The notes beneath the pieces were generated by a model. It searched no databases. It saw only the letters and a list, made by a program, of their open reading frames with translations, and was not told the origin of the DNA. This document shows, in pieces, positions 36,086-47,338 of a stretch of 64,000 nt of DNA; position 1 is the first letter of the stretch; every line of letters starts with the position of its first letter. A program made the translations under genes and the position numbers. This DNA comes from Falsigemmobacter intermedius (lineage in GTDB: Bacteria; Pseudomonadota; Alphaproteobacteria; Rhodobacterales; Rhodobacteraceae): contig NZ_SBLC01000008.1 of NCBI RefSeq assembly GCF_004054105.1, positions 100,001 through 164,000 of the forward strand. Reading direction: 5' to 3'.

Positions 36086-37698
36086 GGGGGGGTGCGGACG
36101 AAAAGTTGGACTATCGAGGAGATAGTTCATGTATAGCTATGAAGAGCGGATGAGGGCCGTGGCCCTTTACATCAAGCTTGGCAAACGACCTCGCGCAGCC
36201 ATCCGCGAGCTGGGTTATCCAAGCCGGAATGCGCTGAAGGGCTGGTATCTCGAATACGAGCGGCAGAAGGATTTACCCGCGCGCTCAGCGCGACGGCTGC
36301 CAAAGTTCTCAGAAGCTCAGAAGCAGGCTGCGCTGGCACATTACGCCAGCCACGGCCGCTGCGTTTCCTGGACAATGCGGGCCCTGGGGTATCCCGGCCG
36401 CGCCATGTTGACGGCTTGGGTGCGGGAGGCATTTCCGGAGGTCAGGTCGGTTTCCTCCCGGGCCCGTGGTCCGGGCGAGCACTCGGAAGAGGTAAAGAAG
36501 GCTGCCGTAGTCCGCCTGTATTGCCGCTCAGAAAGTGCGGCAGCTTTGGCGAAAAAGGTCGGAGTGAGCCGGGAAATTCTTTATGCGTGGAAGAACCAGC
36601 TTCTTGGCGCGGAGGCTCCAGCCATGATGAAACGCAAGATAAAGCTCCCCCTGGATCCTGAGATCGCCGATCTGGAACGGCAGCGTGAGGCATTGCAGCG
36701 CTCTATCCATGAACTCCGGATCGAGCATGACTTGCTCAAGACTGCGAGCGATCTGATAAAAAAGGATCCTGGCGGCGACCTGCAGGACCTGAGCAATCGG
36801 GAAAAGACCCAGATGATCGTCGCCCTCAGAAGCAAACATAAGCGGCCGGAATTGCTGACGCGCCTGAAGTTGGCGCGGAGTTCATACTTTTATCATCGCA
36901 CCCGTATCTCACTGGAAGATAAATATCTTCCGGTTCGTCAGGCTATGAAAGATGCCTTTGAAAGCAATCACAGCTGTTATGGCTATCGCCGGCTGAAAGC
37001 ATCCATGGAGCGCCGATCTGTTACGATATCCGAGAAGGTCGTAAGGCGCTTGATGAAGCAGGAAGCCTTGGTCGTCCCCCGGCCACGGCGGCGGCGATAC
37101 AGCTCGTACCTGGGGGAGATCAGTCCAGCTCCCGAGAACCTTCTCAACCGCGACTTTCAGGCTGATGCGCCAAATGAGAAGTGGCTGACCGACATTACGG
37201 AGTTCCGGATCCGGGCCGGAAAAGTATATCTGTCTCCAATCATCGACTGCTTCGATGGCATGGTCATCAGCTGGGCCATCGGGACCAAACCAGACGCCGA
37301 TCTGGCCAACACCATGCTCGATGCCGCGCTGGAGACGATCGAAGGGCGCGGAGCACGACCCATCATCCACAGCGATCGTGGCGGCCATTATCGCTGGCAG
37401 GGCTGGCTGGACCGTGTGAATACGGCCCGGCTCACACGGCCCATGTCACGCAAAGCGAGTTCGCAGGATAATGCGGCGTGCGAGGGCTTCTTTGGCCGCC
37501 TCAAAACCGAGTTCTTCTATCCACGCGACTGGAGGGCCTTCTCAGTGGAGCAATTCATAGACGCAGTGGATGGTTATATCCGCTGGTATCACGAAACGCG
37601 GATCAAGATGTCACTGGGTGGCCGAAGCCCGATCGAATACCGTGAAAGCCTCGGCCTTGCGACGTAAAAACAGTCCAAGTTTTTGTCCGCATCCCCCA
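36086..37698 (+). mobile_element. IS3-family insertion sequence, complete
   Basis: About 1.61 kb with 26-bp terminal inverted repeats: left 36087-36112 (GGGGGGTGCGGACGAAAAG, then TTGGACT) and right 37672-37697 (complement GGGGGATGCGGACAAAAAC, then TTGGACT), 23 of 26 bases matching. One transposase gene fills the element. I find no matching 3-4 bp target duplication (CCTT on the left, TTAT on the right). It sits between an IS110 remnant and the gyrB stop. Confidence 0.88.
36129..37667 (+). CDS. IS3-family transposase, single reading frame
   Basis: A 512-aa protein joining the regions that are usually separate as OrfA and OrfB. The N-terminal HTH/helix part (1-210) is followed by an HTH_21 segment (HSCYGYRRLKASMERR) and a DDE integrase core: first Asp in WLTDITEF, second in IHSDRGGHY, Glu in AACEGFFGRLKTEFFYP. 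The classic slippery heptamer A-AAA-AAG lies at 36758-36764, at the expected OrfA/OrfB junction. Here the zero frame already continues into the DDE domain, and a -1 shift would end at a stop after about 26 codons. All catalytic residues are present, so it looks functional. Confidence 0.9.
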   Translation: MYSYEERMRAVALYIKLGKRPRAAIRELGYPSRNALKGWYLEYERQKDLPARSARRLPKFSEAQKQAALAHYASHGRCVSWTMRALGYPGRAMLTAWVREAFPEVRSVSSRARGPGEHSEEVKKAAVVRLYCRSESAAALAKKVGVSREILYAWKNQLLGAEAPAMMKRKIKLPLDPEIADLERQREALQRSIHELRIEHDLLKTASDLIKKDPGGDLQDLSNREKTQMIVALRSKHKRPELLTRLKLARSSYFYHRTRISLEDKYLPVRQAMKDAFESNHSCYGYRRLKASMERRSVTISEKVVRRLMKQEALVVPRPRRRRYSSYLGEISPAPENLLNRDFQADAPNEKWLTDITEFRIRAGKVYLSPIIDCFDGMVISWAIGTKPDADLANTMLDAALETIEGRGARPIIHSDRGGHYRWQGWLDRVNTARLTRPMSRKASSQDNAACEGFFGRLKTEFFYPRDWRAFSVEQFIDAVDGYIRWYHETRIKMSLGGRSPIEYRESLGLAT

Positions 37699-37720
37699 TT
37701 ATGCGCAGTCCTACACCCCG

Positions 37721-40225
<2,505 letters not shown>

Positions 40226-40256
40226 TCAGACCGGTCTTTTCGCGGAAATCCCCCCT

Positions 40257-40877
40257 TCACACAAAGGGAATGGCCAGCCCCACAAGGATCAGCAGGGCAC
40301 CGGAGCCCTGGTTGAGCCGCCTCCGCGCCCGATCGCTTTGCAAAAGCGCCCGCGCCTTCTCCAGCCCGAAGATCAAAAGCAGATTGCCGATCATCGGGAC
40401 GGCCGCGGCGACGGCCAGGATCGCCACAATATCCGCAGCGCTCAGCGCGCCCAGATCGAAGAACCCCGGCAGAAAGCCCATGTAGAAAAGGATCGCCTTG
40501 GGATTGCCGATCACCGCCGCCAGCCCGACGGCCAGCCCCGGCCAGAAGCCCGGCCGCGTCAGCCGGCTGTCACGGCCCGGCGCCGGCGCCGCCGCGCGCA
40601 GCAGCAAAACCCCCATGACCAGAAAGACCAAAGCCGCCAGCCAGCGCAGCACCACCAGCAGATCGCCATAAAGCGACAACACCCAGGCCATACCCAGAAG
40701 GGCCAGCAGAACCCAGCCCAGATCGCCGATCGCCACCCCCAGCGCCAGCGGGATCGCCCCCCGAAACCCGCCCGAGAGCGCGCGCGCCACCAGCGCCACC
40801 CAGACCGGCCCGGGCACCGCCCAAAGCCCGGCCATGGCCAGGGCAAAAAAAACCAGTTGCTGCAGCGAAATGCTCAT
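40257..40877 (-). CDS. LysE-family translocator
   Basis: A 206-aa, six-helix exporter of the LysE/RhtB family: LWAVPGPVWVALVARALSGG near the N terminus is the typical PGP motif, and the central motif GVAIGDLGWVLLALLG follows. LysE/RhtB proteins export amino acids or similar compounds. It lies between recF and gyrB, 15 bases after the recF stop, where many genomes have no gene. The substrate is unknown. Confidence 0.85.
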   Translation of the reverse strand: MSISLQQLVFFALAMAGLWAVPGPVWVALVARALSGGFRGAIPLALGVAIGDLGWVLLALLGMAWVLSLYGDLLVVLRWLAALVFLVMGVLLLRAAAPAPGRDSRLTRPGFWPGLAVGLAAVIGNPKAILFYMGFLPGFFDLGALSAADIVAILAVAAAVPMIGNLLLIFGLEKARALLQSDRARRRLNQGSGALLILVGLAIPFV

Positions 40878-40892
40878 CCTGCCCCCGGTGCC

Positions 40893-41933
40893 TCAAATCA
40901 CCGCACCACTGGCGTCCAGACGCAGCCCCTGCGCCCGTCCGCCCAGACTGTCAAAGAGCGCATCTTCCGTTCCCGTCAGAAAAGCCTGGGTTCCCGAGGC
41001 GCTCAGCGCATCATAAAGCGCCTCCCGCCGGCCCGGGTCCAGATGCGCCGCCACCTCATCCAGCAAAAGCACCGGCGCCCGGCCCCGCAGCTCTGCAACC
41101 GCCCGCGCATTGGCCAGCACCAGCCCGATCAGCAGCAGTTTCTGCTCACCGGTTGAGCACATGGCAGCCGGCATATCCTTCGCCCGCCAGCGCGCCAGCA
41201 GATCCGCGCGATGCGGCCCCGAAAGCGTGCGCCCGGCCGCCAGATCGCGCCCGCGCCCGGCCGCCAGCGCCGCCGCCAGATCTTCGGTCCCCGCCCCCGG
41301 ATCCAGGCTCAGATCCGCCGCCGGAAAAGCGCCCTCAACCTGAGCCGCCGCCAGCCGCGCCACGGTGGCACTGCGACCGGCATGAACCCGCGCGCCCGCC
41401 TCCGCCATCCGCGCCTCAATCACCCCATACCAGCCGGGATCCTTCACCCCGTCGCGCAGCAGCCGGTTGCGCTCCCGCATCGCCCGCTCATAGGCCAGCG
41501 AGGCCGGCGCATGCTCCGGCTCAAAGGCCAGCGTCAGGCGGTCCAGAAACCGCCGCCGCCCCTCCGGCGCCTCAATCCACAGCCGGTCCATCGCCGGCAC
41601 CAGCCAGACCATCGGCACCAGGGCCCCCAGCGCGCTCTGCGGGGCCGCCTTGCCATCCAGCCGCACCAGCCGCCCCGCGCCCTCCCCCCAGGTCTCCACC
41701 TCATGACCGTCAAGTTCAGCCGCCACTTTCCAGCCGCCCGCGCCTCCGCGCTGCGCAATCTCCGCAGACAGGGCACCGCGCAGCCCGCGGCCCGGCGAGA
41801 GCAGCGAAATCGCTTCCAGAATATTGGTTTTTCCGGCCCCGTTCGGGCCCCGGATGGCCACCGGACGACCATCAAACTCCAGCCGCAATGCGCGGTGGCT
41901 GCGAAACATCGCAAGGCGCAGCGAATTCAGCAT
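40893..41933 (-). CDS. recF: DNA replication and repair protein RecF
   Basis: A 346-aa SMC-like ATPase that loads RecA on gapped DNA with RecO and RecR. Walker A is GPNGAGKTNILEAI near residue 30, the signature is STGEQKLLLIGLVLANA, and Walker B is PVLLLDEVAAHLDPGRR. Start MLNSLRLAMFRSHRA. It follows dnaN by 83 bases that contain copy C of the dispersed repeat. Confidence 0.95.
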   Translation of the reverse strand: MLNSLRLAMFRSHRALRLEFDGRPVAIRGPNGAGKTNILEAISLLSPGRGLRGALSAEIAQRGGAGGWKVAAELDGHEVETWGEGAGRLVRLDGKAAPQSALGALVPMVWLVPAMDRLWIEAPEGRRRFLDRLTLAFEPEHAPASLAYERAMRERNRLLRDGVKDPGWYGVIEARMAEAGARVHAGRSATVARLAAAQVEGAFPAADLSLDPGAGTEDLAAALAAGRGRDLAAGRTLSGPHRADLLARWRAKDMPAAMCSTGEQKLLLIGLVLANARAVAELRGRAPVLLLDEVAAHLDPGRREALYDALSASGTQAFLTGTEDALFDSLGGRAQGLRLDASGAVI

Positions 41934-41954
41934 GGCCGCTCAGCTCCGCGATCT

Positions 41955-42004
41955 GACTTTGGCTTTTTCAAAATACTCCGGGGGTCCGGGGGCAGCGCCC
42001 CCGG
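41955..42004 (+). repeat. Dispersed GC-rich intergenic repeat, copy C
   Basis: The copy has GACTTTGGCTTTTTCAAAA, then TACTCCGGGGGTCCGGGGGC, then a CCGGGGGC-a-GCCCCCGG hairpin. It fills the gap between dnaN and recF. In the direction of those genes the hairpin comes first and is followed by GGAGTATTTTGAAAAAGCC, so it could reduce read-through from dnaN to recF. Confidence 0.8.
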
Positions 42005-42016
42005 CCGTCAGAGGTG

Positions 42017-43135
42017 TTACACACGCATCGGCATGACGACATAGACCGCGGAAGTGTCATTGCCCTCACGCATCAGCGTCGGATCGCCGGCCGAATTAAA
42101 CAGGAAGACCGCATTTTCGCGGTCCACCTGACCTGCGATCTCCAGCAGATATTTGGCGTTAAACCCGATCTCCAGCCGCTCATCGGCATAGGCCACAATC
42201 AGCTCTTCCTCAGCCGCACCCGAATCCGGCGCATTGACCGAAAGAACCAGACGGTCCTCCTCAATCGCCAGCTTCACCGCGCGCGAGCGCTCAGAGGACA
42301 CCGTCGCCACGCGGTCCACGGCCTTTGCAAAAGCCTGGGCATCGACTTCCAGACGGCGGGTATTGCCGGTCGGGATCACGCGGCTGTAATCCGGGAAGGT
42401 CCCGTCGATCACCTTCGAAGTCAGCGTCAGGCTGGCGTTGGAAAACCGCACCTTGGTCTCCGAGACCGACACCTCAATCTCCGCCTCGCCCTCATCAAGA
42501 AGCTTGCGCAGCTCATTGACGGTCTTGCGCGGCACGATCACGCCCGGCATGCCGGCAGCCCCTTCGGGCAGCGGCGCATCAATCCGCGCCAGGCGGTGAC
42601 CATCGGTCGCCACACAGCGCAAAGCCGGACCCTCTTCGCCCTGAGCGGTATGCATATAAACACCGTTCAGATAATAGCGGGTCTCTTCGGTCGAGATGGC
42701 GAATTTCGCCTTCTCAAAAAGACGGCGCAGCACCGAGGCCGGAGCCTTAAAGCCCGTCATATATTCCGAGCTGGCCATGACCGGAAAATCTTCACGCGGC
42801 AGCGTCGCCAGGCTGAAGCTCGAGCGCCCCGCCTGGATCTGCAGACGGCCCGAGACCGCATCATCGGTCAGCGTGACCAGCGCGCCGTCAGGCAGCTTGC
42901 GCACGATTTCATGCAGCATGACCGCTGAGACGGTGGTCGCACCCGTACGCTCCACCTGAGCCTCGGCCTTATCCACCACCTCAATATCCAGATCGGTGGC
43001 GCGGAACGACACACCGGCCTCGACCGCCTCGATCAGCACATTGGCGAGGATCGGAATGGTATTGCGGCGTTCCACCACCGACTGTGCCTGAGCCACCGCT
43101 TTCAGAAGCGTCGCACGCTCGATGCTGAATCTCAT
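42017..43135 (-). CDS. dnaN: DNA polymerase III beta subunit (sliding clamp)
   Basis: The 372-aa processivity clamp, a ring dimer that tethers polymerase III and repair enzymes to DNA. Three repeated beta-clamp domains are visible, from MRFSIERATLLKAVAQAQSV to the C-terminal YVVMPMRV. It is followed by recF as in most bacteria, but the gene upstream is a hydroxyacid dehydrogenase instead of dnaA. Confidence 0.97.
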   Translation of the reverse strand: MRFSIERATLLKAVAQAQSVVERRNTIPILANVLIEAVEAGVSFRATDLDIEVVDKAEAQVERTGATTVSAVMLHEIVRKLPDGALVTLTDDAVSGRLQIQAGRSSFSLATLPREDFPVMASSEYMTGFKAPASVLRRLFEKAKFAISTEETRYYLNGVYMHTAQGEEGPALRCVATDGHRLARIDAPLPEGAAGMPGVIVPRKTVNELRKLLDEGEAEIEVSVSETKVRFSNASLTLTSKVIDGTFPDYSRVIPTGNTRRLEVDAQAFAKAVDRVATVSSERSRAVKLAIEEDRLVLSVNAPDSGAAEEELIVAYADERLEIGFNAKYLLEIAGQVDRENAVFLFNSAGDPTLMREGNDTSAVYVVMPMRV

Positions 43136-43216
43136 CCGAACCCCCTGTTCCTGCCGCGACCGGTGCCCTCACCGGCCGGGAGGAGCAAACTACCGGGAAA
43201 CCCGCGTAATTCAAGA

Positions 43217-43239
43217 GGGCGCGGTCATTTTCCGCGCCC
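43217..43239 (-). terminator. Hairpin after the hydroxyacid dehydrogenase gene
   Basis: GGGCGCGG and CCGCGCCC form an 8-bp stem around TCATTTT, 10 bases past the stop of the dehydrogenase gene and before dnaN. On the minus strand it is followed by TCTTGAATT, a weak T-run. Confidence 0.5.
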
Positions 43240-43248
43240 CGAAGGGCC

Positions 43249-44235
43249 TTAAAGCATCCCCGGAATGACGCGGTCCGGCGGGCGGTGACCATCGGCAAAG
43301 GTCTTAATGTTCAGGATCACCTTCTCCCCCATCTCCACGCGCCCCTCGAGCGTGGCCGATCCCATATGCGGCAGCAGCACCACCTGCGACAGATCGCGCA
43401 ACCCCGGGGTGATTTCATGGCCATGCTCAAAAACATCAAGCCCCGCCCCGGCGATCTCGCCCGCCTTCAGCCCGCGCAGAAGCGCATTCTCATCAATCAC
43501 CTCCCCGCGTGAGGTATTCACGATCACCGCAGACGGCTTCAGGAGTTTCAGCCGCCGCGCACTGAGCAGATGGAAGGTCGAGGGCGTATGCGGGCAGTTC
43601 ACCGAGATCACATCCATCCGCGCCAGCATCTGGTCAAGGCTCTCCCAATAAGTCGCCTCCACCGAACCTTCGACCTCAGGGCGCAGGCGGCGGCGGTTGT
43701 GGTAATGGATCTGCATCCCAAATGCCCGCGCCCGCCGCGCCACGGCCAGACCCACCTGCCCCATGCCTAAGATCCCAAGGCGCAGCCCCGAAATCCGCCG
43801 TCCCAGATGCGCCATGGGCGACCAGCCCTGCCAGTTGCCCGAGGCCATGTCCTGAAGCCCTTCAGGCAGGCGGCGCAGCACCCCAAGGATCAGCGCCATG
43901 GTCATATCGGCGGTATCTTCCGACAGAACCCCGGGCGTATGCGAGACCACGATCCCGCGCTGCCGCGCGGTTGCCACGTCGATTTGATCCACCCCCGCGC
44001 CATAGTTTGCAATCAGCCGCAGCTGCGGTCCGGCATGGGCCAGAAGAGCGGCATCGATGCGGTCGGTCACACAGGGCACCAGGACATCGGCCTCCCGCAG
44101 TGCCGCCGCCAGCTCTTCACGGCTCATCGCCACATCGCTGTCACGCAGCCGGACATTGAAAAGCTCGCTCATGCGGGTCTCAACCGCTTCCGGCAACCGC
44201 CGCGTCACAACCACATTGAGCTTTTTGCCTGCCAT
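43249..44235 (-). CDS. D-2-hydroxyacid dehydrogenase (glyoxylate/hydroxypyruvate reductase type)
   Basis: A 328-aa NAD(P)-dependent enzyme. The Rossmann motif is LGILGMGQVGLAVARRA, the catalytic Arg is in VNTSRGEVIDENAL, and the Glu/His pair lies in DVFEHGHEI and LLPHMGSAT. The block RLIANYGAGVDQIDVATARQ resembles glyoxylate reductase (GyaR) and formate-dehydrogenase-like members. It does not carry an ACT domain, unlike serA at 15713. The start MAGKKLNVVVTRRL is preferred over a much longer in-frame reading. Glyoxylate or hydroxypyruvate is the likely substrate. Confidence 0.85.
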   Translation of the reverse strand: MAGKKLNVVVTRRLPEAVETRMSELFNVRLRDSDVAMSREELAAALREADVLVPCVTDRIDAALLAHAGPQLRLIANYGAGVDQIDVATARQRGIVVSHTPGVLSEDTADMTMALILGVLRRLPEGLQDMASGNWQGWSPMAHLGRRISGLRLGILGMGQVGLAVARRARAFGMQIHYHNRRRLRPEVEGSVEATYWESLDQMLARMDVISVNCPHTPSTFHLLSARRLKLLKPSAVIVNTSRGEVIDENALLRGLKAGEIAGAGLDVFEHGHEITPGLRDLSQVVLLPHMGSATLEGRVEMGEKVILNIKTFADGHRPPDRVIPGML

Positions 44236-44394
44236 TGCCCGGTCCCTCCACTTCCAAACCGCCCGCTTCTTTGGCAAAGTGGCAAATGCCGGGACGACAG
44301 ACAAGCTCTGCCGCATGGCAGGCGTGACGCGAGGGTGAAAAGACCCCGCGCCCGGCTTTCCTTCTCCGGGCCTATGCCCCTGTGGACAGATAGA

Positions 44395-45018
44395 ATGATG
44401 CGGCTGACCCTGATTGCGCTGACCCTGGCCTCTCTGGCGACCCTGAGCCTTCTGCCTCACGGCGCGGCTTTCAGCCAGGAGGCCCCTGCGGCAGAGGAAG
44501 AAGAAAGCAGCAGCGGCACCGCCGGCGAGGGGCCGGCTCCCGCCGCCGCAGCCCCCGTGGCCCGTTCAGGCTCCAAAGACTGCCCGCCGGGGATCGGCTG
44601 CGTCACCCGCCGCCCCCTGCCGCGCTATGTCTCGCTCAAAGGGGCTGAGGCGCGGGCGCGGCGCGGCCCCGCCTCGGACCACCGGGTTGACTGGATCTAC
44701 CAGCGCCAGGGCCTGCCGCTGAAAGTCACCGCCGAATATGAAAACTGGCGCCGCGTTGAAGACAGCGAAGGCGCGGGCGGCTGGATGCATTTCGCCCTTT
44801 TGTCCAATAACCGCTCGGCCATGATTATGGCCGAGATGGCCGATATCTACGACGCCCCCGGCGGTCACGGCAGCCTCACGGCCCGCGCGCAGCAAAGGGC
44901 AGTGGTGCGCCTGCTGGAATGCCAGCCCGACTGGTGCCGCATCTCGGCTGAGGGCATTCGGGGCTGGGTCAAAAAGTCCGATATCTGGGGGGTGGAGCCA
45001 GGCGAGGTTTTCGAATAA
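44395..45018 (+). CDS. Exported SH3-domain protein
   Basis: A 207-aa protein with an N-terminal signal peptide (MMRLTLIALTLASLATLSLL, cut at about residue 27), a Glu/Ser/Ala-rich linker and two bacterial SH3-like domains. The first is SLKGAEARARRGPASDHRVD followed by WIYQRQGLPLKV and NWRRVEDSEG; the second ends in CRISAEGIRGWVKKSDIWGV. Such domains often bind cell wall or other proteins. Either of two tandem ATGs may be the start. No enzymatic domain is present, so it may be a scaffold or regulator. Confidence 0.8.
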   Translation: MMRLTLIALTLASLATLSLLPHGAAFSQEAPAAEEEESSSGTAGEGPAPAAAAPVARSGSKDCPPGIGCVTRRPLPRYVSLKGAEARARRGPASDHRVDWIYQRQGLPLKVTAEYENWRRVEDSEGAGGWMHFALLSNNRSAMIMAEMADIYDAPGGHGSLTARAQQRAVVRLLECQPDWCRISAEGIRGWVKKSDIWGVEPGEVFE

Positions 45019-45059
45019 GTCCCCCCGCCTGAGCCATTAAAGGCGGAAGGTGTCCCACC

Positions 45060-45938
45060 ATGACCGAGCATCACCAGCTGAACCTTCGGGCCGCCAAAGC
45101 TTCCGTCTTTGCCGCCATGGCGCTGATCGTGATCAAAATCGCGGCGCTGGTGAAGACCGATGCGCTGTCGATCGCGGCCTCACTGGTGGATTCCGGTCTC
45201 GATCTGATGATGAGCCTCGGGGCGATCACAGCGATCTTTTACGCCGCGCGTCCCCCCGATGAAGATCACGCCTTCGGTCACACCTCTGTCGAAGATCTGA
45301 CGGCACTTTTTCAGGCGCTGATCCTGATCCTCTCTGCCATCGGGCTGATCTCAGGCGCGGTCCTGCGCTTTCAGGCCGAAGAGCCGCCGCAGCTGGCGGC
45401 TGAGGGCTGGGGCGTTCTCGCCATGGTGCTGAGCATGGCGATCACCATGGCACTGGTCTGGTGGCAGGGCTATGTGGCAGGCCGGACCGGCAATCGGGTC
45501 ATCGCAGCGGACCGGCTGCATTATATGGCCGATCTTTTGCCCGCAGCCGGCTCCATTCTGGCGCTTCTGGCCTCGAAATACTTTGGGATCTGGCAACTCG
45601 ATGCCATTGTCGCCGTCATCGCGGCACTGGTTTTGCTGAAAGGGGCCGCAGGCATCGGGCGCGGTGCCTGGGATGCGCTTATGGACCGTCGCGCCGACCC
45701 GGAGATCATCGCCGGGATCAGTGCGATTGCGGACACATGGCCGGGGGTCATCTCCTGGCATGATCTCAAGACCCGCACCTCGGGCAGCCAGATCTTCGCG
45801 CAGCTTCACATCGAACTCGACGGAAATCTGCCGCTGCACGAAGCCCATGACATCGGCGCCGGTCTGCGCCGGGCGATCCGCGAGAGCTACCCTCAGGTCG
45901 ATCTGATCATCCATAAAGACGTGGCCAGGCGCGACTGA
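45060..45938 (+). CDS. Cation diffusion facilitator metal exporter (FieF/CDF)
   Basis: A 292-aa, six-helix CDF transporter that exchanges divalent metal (Zn, Fe, Mn or similar) for protons. The site A region is SLVDSGLDLMMSLGAI in helix 2 with DDxxD-like acids, and FGHTSVEDLTALFQ precedes helix 3. The second metal-site pair is in the ADRLHYMADLLPAAGS helix, and the C-terminal cytosolic domain ends in VDLIIHKDVARRD. It follows the SH3 gene by 41 bases with a GGAAGG Shine-Dalgarno. Confidence 0.9.
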   Translation: MTEHHQLNLRAAKASVFAAMALIVIKIAALVKTDALSIAASLVDSGLDLMMSLGAITAIFYAARPPDEDHAFGHTSVEDLTALFQALILILSAIGLISGAVLRFQAEEPPQLAAEGWGVLAMVLSMAITMALVWWQGYVAGRTGNRVIAADRLHYMADLLPAAGSILALLASKYFGIWQLDAIVAVIAALVLLKGAAGIGRGAWDALMDRRADPEIIAGISAIADTWPGVISWHDLKTRTSGSQIFAQLHIELDGNLPLHEAHDIGAGLRRAIRESYPQVDLIIHKDVARRD

Positions 45939-45961
45939 AGCGCCCCCCGCCTGTCTGCCGG

Positions 45962-45978
45962 GGGCAGATTATCTGCCC
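45962..45978. promoter_or_regulatory. Perfect palindrome upstream of fumarylacetoacetase
   Basis: GGGCAGAT-T-ATCTGCCC, 8-bp arms around one base, lies about 95 bases before the fahA start. A GC hairpin, GCCCCC/GGGGGC, overlaps its left edge and may be the terminator of the CDF gene. The symmetric palindrome is a candidate operator; a TetR-type regulator is encoded just past fahA, convergent. Confidence 0.4.
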
Positions 45979-46072
45979 TGAAGATCACAATTTCCTCAAT
46001 CTTCCCCCCGCCCCCTTGCCTTGCCGCAGGCAGCCCGACATGCTGTCCGCCGCTCAACAGGGAGGAGAAAAC

Positions 46073-47338
46073 ATGCCGTTGATGCGGTCCTGGGTGGAAA
46101 GCGCCAATACGCCGGAGACTGATTTTCCGCTGAACAACCTGCCCTGCGGTGTTTTCTCCACTCCTGCCACGGGGCTGCGCTGCGGTGTGGCCATCGGCGA
46201 TCAGATCCTTGATGTCACCGCGCTTGAGGCGGCAGGTCTTCTGAAACTGGCCGAGTCGCCCATTTTTGACGCGCCCTTCTGGAACCCGCTGATGGAGCTT
46301 GGTCCCGCGGCCTGGGCGCGGTTTCGCATTCTGCTGCTGGGCTTTCTGACGGAAGGCGCTCCGGTGCAGGCACAGGTCAGCGAAATGCTGGTGCCGCAAT
46401 CCGCCGCCCGGATGCATCTGCCCTTCATCGTCGGCGAACTCACGGATTTTTACTCCGGCCGCTATCACGCCGAGAATGTCAGCCGGATGTTCAAAGGCAA
46501 AACACCGATGCTGACGCCGAACTGGGCGCAGATGCCGCTGGCCTATAACGGTCGGGCCTCCTCAGTCATCGTCTCGGGCACCGGAATCCGGCGGCCTGTC
46601 GGTCAGATCAAACCCTCCGGTCAGGATCGCTCCATCCTCAGCCCCACGCGGCGCTTTGACTTTGAGCTGGAACTCGGCGCGGTGATCGGTCAGCCCGCTG
46701 AGGGTCCGATCTCGGTCGCTCAGGCGGATGAGATGATCTTTGGCTATGTCCTGCTCAACGACTGGTCGGCGCGGGATTTCCAGGCCTGGGAGGCCAATCC
46801 CATGGGGCCTTTCACCGCCAAAGCCAGCGCCACCACCATCAGCCCCTGGATCGTGATGAAAGCGGCGCTTGAGAACTTCCGCCGCCCCGCGCCTGAGCGT
46901 CACCAGCCGCTGCTGGCCTATCTGCGTGAGCCGGGACCGATCTTTTACGACATCGATCTTGAAGTCGCGCTGCAGGCAGAGGGCTATCCCGAGAAGGTCG
47001 TCTCGCGCACCAACAGCCGCCATCTTTACTATGCCTCAGCGCAGCAGCTGGCGCATCAGGCGATCAGCGGTGCACCGACCTCGGTGGGCGATCTCATCGG
47101 CTCAGGCACCATCTCGGGGCCGGATGCGGGCAGCTATGGCTCGATGCTGGAGCTGTCGCAGGGCGGCAAAGAGCCCTTCGAGATCGCGCCCGGCGTGACC
47201 CGGGGCTTTCTGGAAGACGGCGACAGCGTGATTCTGCGCGGCCATGCCCGCGGCGAAGGCTTCCGCATCGGCTTTGGCGAATGTCGGGGCAAGATGCTGC
47301 CTTCAGCCCCCCTGCCCGACTGGGCCCGGGACGCTTAA
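46073..47338 (+). CDS. fahA: Fumarylacetoacetase
   Basis: A 421-aa enzyme for the last step of tyrosine/homogentisate breakdown: fumarylacetoacetate to fumarate and acetoacetate. Active-site blocks: VGELTDFYSGRYHAENV, FDFELELGAVIG with the metal-binding Glu pair, LLNDWSARDFQAWEANPMGP and TTISPWIV. ATG 46073 follows GGAGGAG. Length fits the usual 420-430 aa. homogentisate dioxygenase and maleylacetoacetate isomerase genes are not next to it, unlike in many genomes. Confidence 0.93.
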   Translation: MPLMRSWVESANTPETDFPLNNLPCGVFSTPATGLRCGVAIGDQILDVTALEAAGLLKLAESPIFDAPFWNPLMELGPAAWARFRILLLGFLTEGAPVQAQVSEMLVPQSAARMHLPFIVGELTDFYSGRYHAENVSRMFKGKTPMLTPNWAQMPLAYNGRASSVIVSGTGIRRPVGQIKPSGQDRSILSPTRRFDFELELGAVIGQPAEGPISVAQADEMIFGYVLLNDWSARDFQAWEANPMGPFTAKASATTISPWIVMKAALENFRRPAPERHQPLLAYLREPGPIFYDIDLEVALQAEGYPEKVVSRTNSRHLYYASAQQLAHQAISGAPTSVGDLIGSGTISGPDAGSYGSMLELSQGGKEPFEIAPGVTRGFLEDGDSVILRGHARGEGFRIGFGECRGKMLPSAPLPDWARDA

